Of a DNA stretch of 10,877 bases, positions 1-10,877 are shown piece after piece. Position 1 is the first letter of the stretch. The number at the start of each line of letters is the position of its first letter. The stretch comes from Euperipatoides rowelli. Lineage: Eukaryota; Onychophora; Udeonychophora; Euonychophora; Peripatopsidae. Position numbers and translations under genes: made by a program. The notes beneath the pieces are model-generated. The model was not told the origin of the DNA. It saw only the letters and a program-made list of their open reading frames with translations, and made no database searches. Location: NCBI GenBank assembly GCA_003024985.2, contig PXIH01S0000531.1; one strand, given 5' to 3'.

Positions 1-463
1 TAACAGCAGGGTTCTGTTCCTGGAAATTACGTCAACTGAAATAATGTAATAAATTTATTTTTTCCATACAAAAGCATTAAAATCATAAAGTTCCCAGCAT
101 TCTGAGTAAAATGTTCTCAAGTGAAGCAATACTATAGTTATTTGGCACAATGTAAAATGGAAATGTGGACACAAACTAAGAGCAACCGAATAATGAAAGA
201 TCCCAATCATGTTGATCTGATAAATGATAAACTAACAACGGGCTTTTTAAAGAAAAATATTCTATTTAATCAAAGTCTCGTGCCAACAGTATGACCCTGT
301 TCATTATTTAACAAATATCTGAAACCTGTGTGTGAAAGCTTTCTTTGTGTTAACCCAAAAACTGATATTGCCAAAATTGCATAGTCAGGGACTAGTTATT
401 TAATCTTTCCTATAGTCACTCATAAGATTGGTGCAGGAATGATCCAAGGGTAAGTTTATAGTA

Positions 464-480
464 AGAGAGAGAGAGAGAGA
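464..480. repeat. (AG)n microsatellite
   Basis: About 8.5 uninterrupted AG units in the left intron. Confidence 0.95.
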
Positions 481-818
481 TGTTGAGGGAATAGGTATTG
501 TTAGCTGCACATAATAATGAGAGAATAGAGATTGAAAAAGAGCTCCTGTGATGATTATTTCAAAGAGTAAGTTTGTTTTAAAAAATTAATTGGCATGTTT
601 AAGAGAGAATATTTCAAAATCTAGATATAAATGAGGGAAAGGAGTTGATGATTGTGAAGAACAGTTTGGAAAAAAATTTAAAACCAGTGTTTGAGAAAGA
701 AAGGATTTATTTTTTCAAGTTGTCATCAAATATTGTAAAATAATTCTTGTGAATGTAAATAAAATACTAGAAATAATCACTTTAAATATTATTTATGAAG
801 TGTAAATATGCCATTTAC

Positions 819-838
819 AAAAAAAAAAAAAAAAAAAA
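819..838. repeat. Poly-A run of 20
   Basis: Uninterrupted A20. No retroposon body or target duplication was recognised beside it. Confidence 0.95.
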
Positions 839-1675
839 TCTGTTTAGTTTAAAATAATTTTGGTAAACTCCATATTGTAGATTATAAATTCCTAGATTTT
901 AATCCAAAGAATTAGAATTATTTTAGTCCACAGATTCAGATTGGCACATGTCGATATATTCAGAATTATTAAATTTTGTCTAGTGGAGAATGACTAAATC
1001 AGATACCGTAGTAAACAACTTTTTTTTAACTCTTAACTTATATTTTGCAGTTTTGTCGATTACTTGAGACAATGGCATGAAACAGCATGAAGTCACTTTC
1101 CCTCCATCTTTTTTCTTCATATTTTTTAAATAAATTAAGAGAATTGATAAGTGCAAACTTAACTTTTATGGCTCTGCTTTGTATTTGTTCTTTTACTGCC
1201 AGCTCTTAAGGGATTTGTACTTAGTATATAAATTAGTGAATTGTATGTGTATTATTCCTCAGGTGATTATCTGATTTAGAGATAAGGAAATTTATGATTT
1301 TCCTCAAATGTAATTACCTAGTTATGGAATTAACTGTCGTGAATACACTTTTCATTAAATGAGGGCACTATTTGACCTGGTTCAAACCCTTTATAATCAA
1401 GTTTTGCAGATTGCATTGGTGTCTATTAAATGCATGCTTCAGTGATATGCCAATTTCAACATGGAGTTAAATACATTTGGTTTTGCCATTTTGAATTTTA
1501 ACAGTTGTTAATGCAATAAACCACTGAGTTTAATAAGCATACTGAATACAGTATATTAATTTAAAATCTAGAGTAACTGATTCTATTGATTCAAGTTATT
1601 AGTACGGTACTTGTTGAATTAATATTAAGAAGTTATTTATTCACTTATCTTATTATGCTACTATTTTTTTTTCAG

Positions 1676-10541
<8,866 letters not shown>

Positions 10542-10877
10542 AATCCGTTACATTTGACTTTCATTGACTATCATGTTTCTAGCAATTACTGTCATGGATG
10601 TGCAGTTGGACCCAAACCAACTGATGAGAATTTTGAAGAATGGCAGGCTTCACATTTGTGCAAAAAAAATACTGAAGTCTCATCTGGGAATAAGGAATCT
10701 GAGACTGCAAAAATTTTGTGGACCCGTTCTGTTAAAAAAAAAAAATTGAGATATGTCACTATTGGAAGTGATGGTGATTCATAAACATTCAAACAACTAA
10801 AGGAACTTGATCTGCCTGATTATAAAGGTGTAGAGCTCAAGAAGGAAGAATGTGTGAACCATGTTAAAAAGCGCATG
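10542..10877 (+). pseudogene. Mutator-like (MULE) transposase fragment, broken by a stop
   Basis: Relic of a DNA-transposon transposase in the last FGFR intron, same strand as the host gene. The frame opens after a TGA at 10539-10541, reads to a TAA at 10782-10784, then continues open for 31 codons to the window edge. The pattern matches the Mutator-like transposase domain as I recall it: DYHVSSNYCHGC, a Trp and a His-x-Cys in the middle, a block ending WTRS, then LRY, then DGDS, and after the stop ELDLPDYKGVELKKEECVNHV and KKRM. The Asp of DGDS is probably one of the catalytic acidic residues. The N-terminal part with the first catalytic Asp is missing or decayed, and there is no proper start (only a TTG at 10554). 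A run of 12 A at 10734-10745 encodes four Lys without shifting the frame. This is a dead copy, not a cellular gene. Terminal inverted repeats and target duplication are not visible within the window. Confidence 0.8.

Larger units (their letters stand above)
1..1675 (+). other. Intron upstream of the Ig III exon (left part outside window)
   Basis: AT-rich non-coding sequence without a recognisable exon on either strand. The exon for the first half of Ig III is expected further left. Contents are an (AG)n microsatellite at 464-480, a run of 20 A at 819-838, and the T-rich tract and CAG acceptor at 1664-1675. No IIIb-like alternative exon was seen. Confidence 0.8.

Noticed and set aside
819-838. 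Poly-A run as the tail of a retroposon
   Set aside because: No SINE or LINE body, RNA polymerase III boxes or target duplication could be recognised beside this or the other homopolymer runs.
10564-10749. 61-codon + frame and a 66-codon - frame (10592-10792) over the transposase fragment
   Set aside because: They overlap the frame with transposase homology and show no family pattern themselves.

Overview
This is eukaryotic genomic DNA from an animal, most likely an arthropod or another invertebrate. It carries part of a fibroblast growth factor receptor (FGFR) gene on the + strand. The background is strongly AT-rich, with GC higher only in the exons and in one small intronic patch. Seven exons can be read by splicing at GT-AG sites: 1676-1814, 3699-3937, 6246-6382, 6486-6601, 6717-6827, 9693-9886 and 10010-10132. 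They join in one frame (1059 nt, 353 codons, no internal stop). The product runs from the second half of the membrane-proximal Ig domain through the transmembrane helix and juxtamembrane segment into the tyrosine kinase, ending just after the activation-loop tyrosine pair. The signal peptide, earlier Ig domains, first half of Ig III, rest of the kinase C-lobe and tail lie outside the window.

Layout: 1-1675 is intron with no exon seen. The Ig exon is followed by a 1.9 kb intron, the stalk/transmembrane exon, a 2.3 kb intron, and a tight cluster of three exons (juxtamembrane, glycine loop/VAVK, alpha-C) separated by introns of about 0.1 kb. A 2.9 kb intron follows, then the hinge/kinase-insert exon, a 123-base intron, and the HRD/DFG/activation-loop exon. 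The last intron runs off the right edge.

From 10542 to the right edge that last intron contains a decayed Mutator-like (MULE) transposase fragment in the same orientation as FGFR. It is broken by one in-frame TAA, after which the family pattern resumes in the same frame. The other introns hold homopolymer runs, a short (AG)n microsatellite, small inverted and direct repeats, a GC-richer patch with three short palindromes, and a recurrent TACAGT/ACTGTA hexamer.

No bacterial genes, CRISPR array, tRNA or rRNA, or undescribed multi-gene system is visible. The points worth following up are the vertebrate-like intron positions, possible truncated receptor forms by intron retention or exon skipping, the transposase relic, and the intronic repeat structures. 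The species cannot be fixed from sequence alone.
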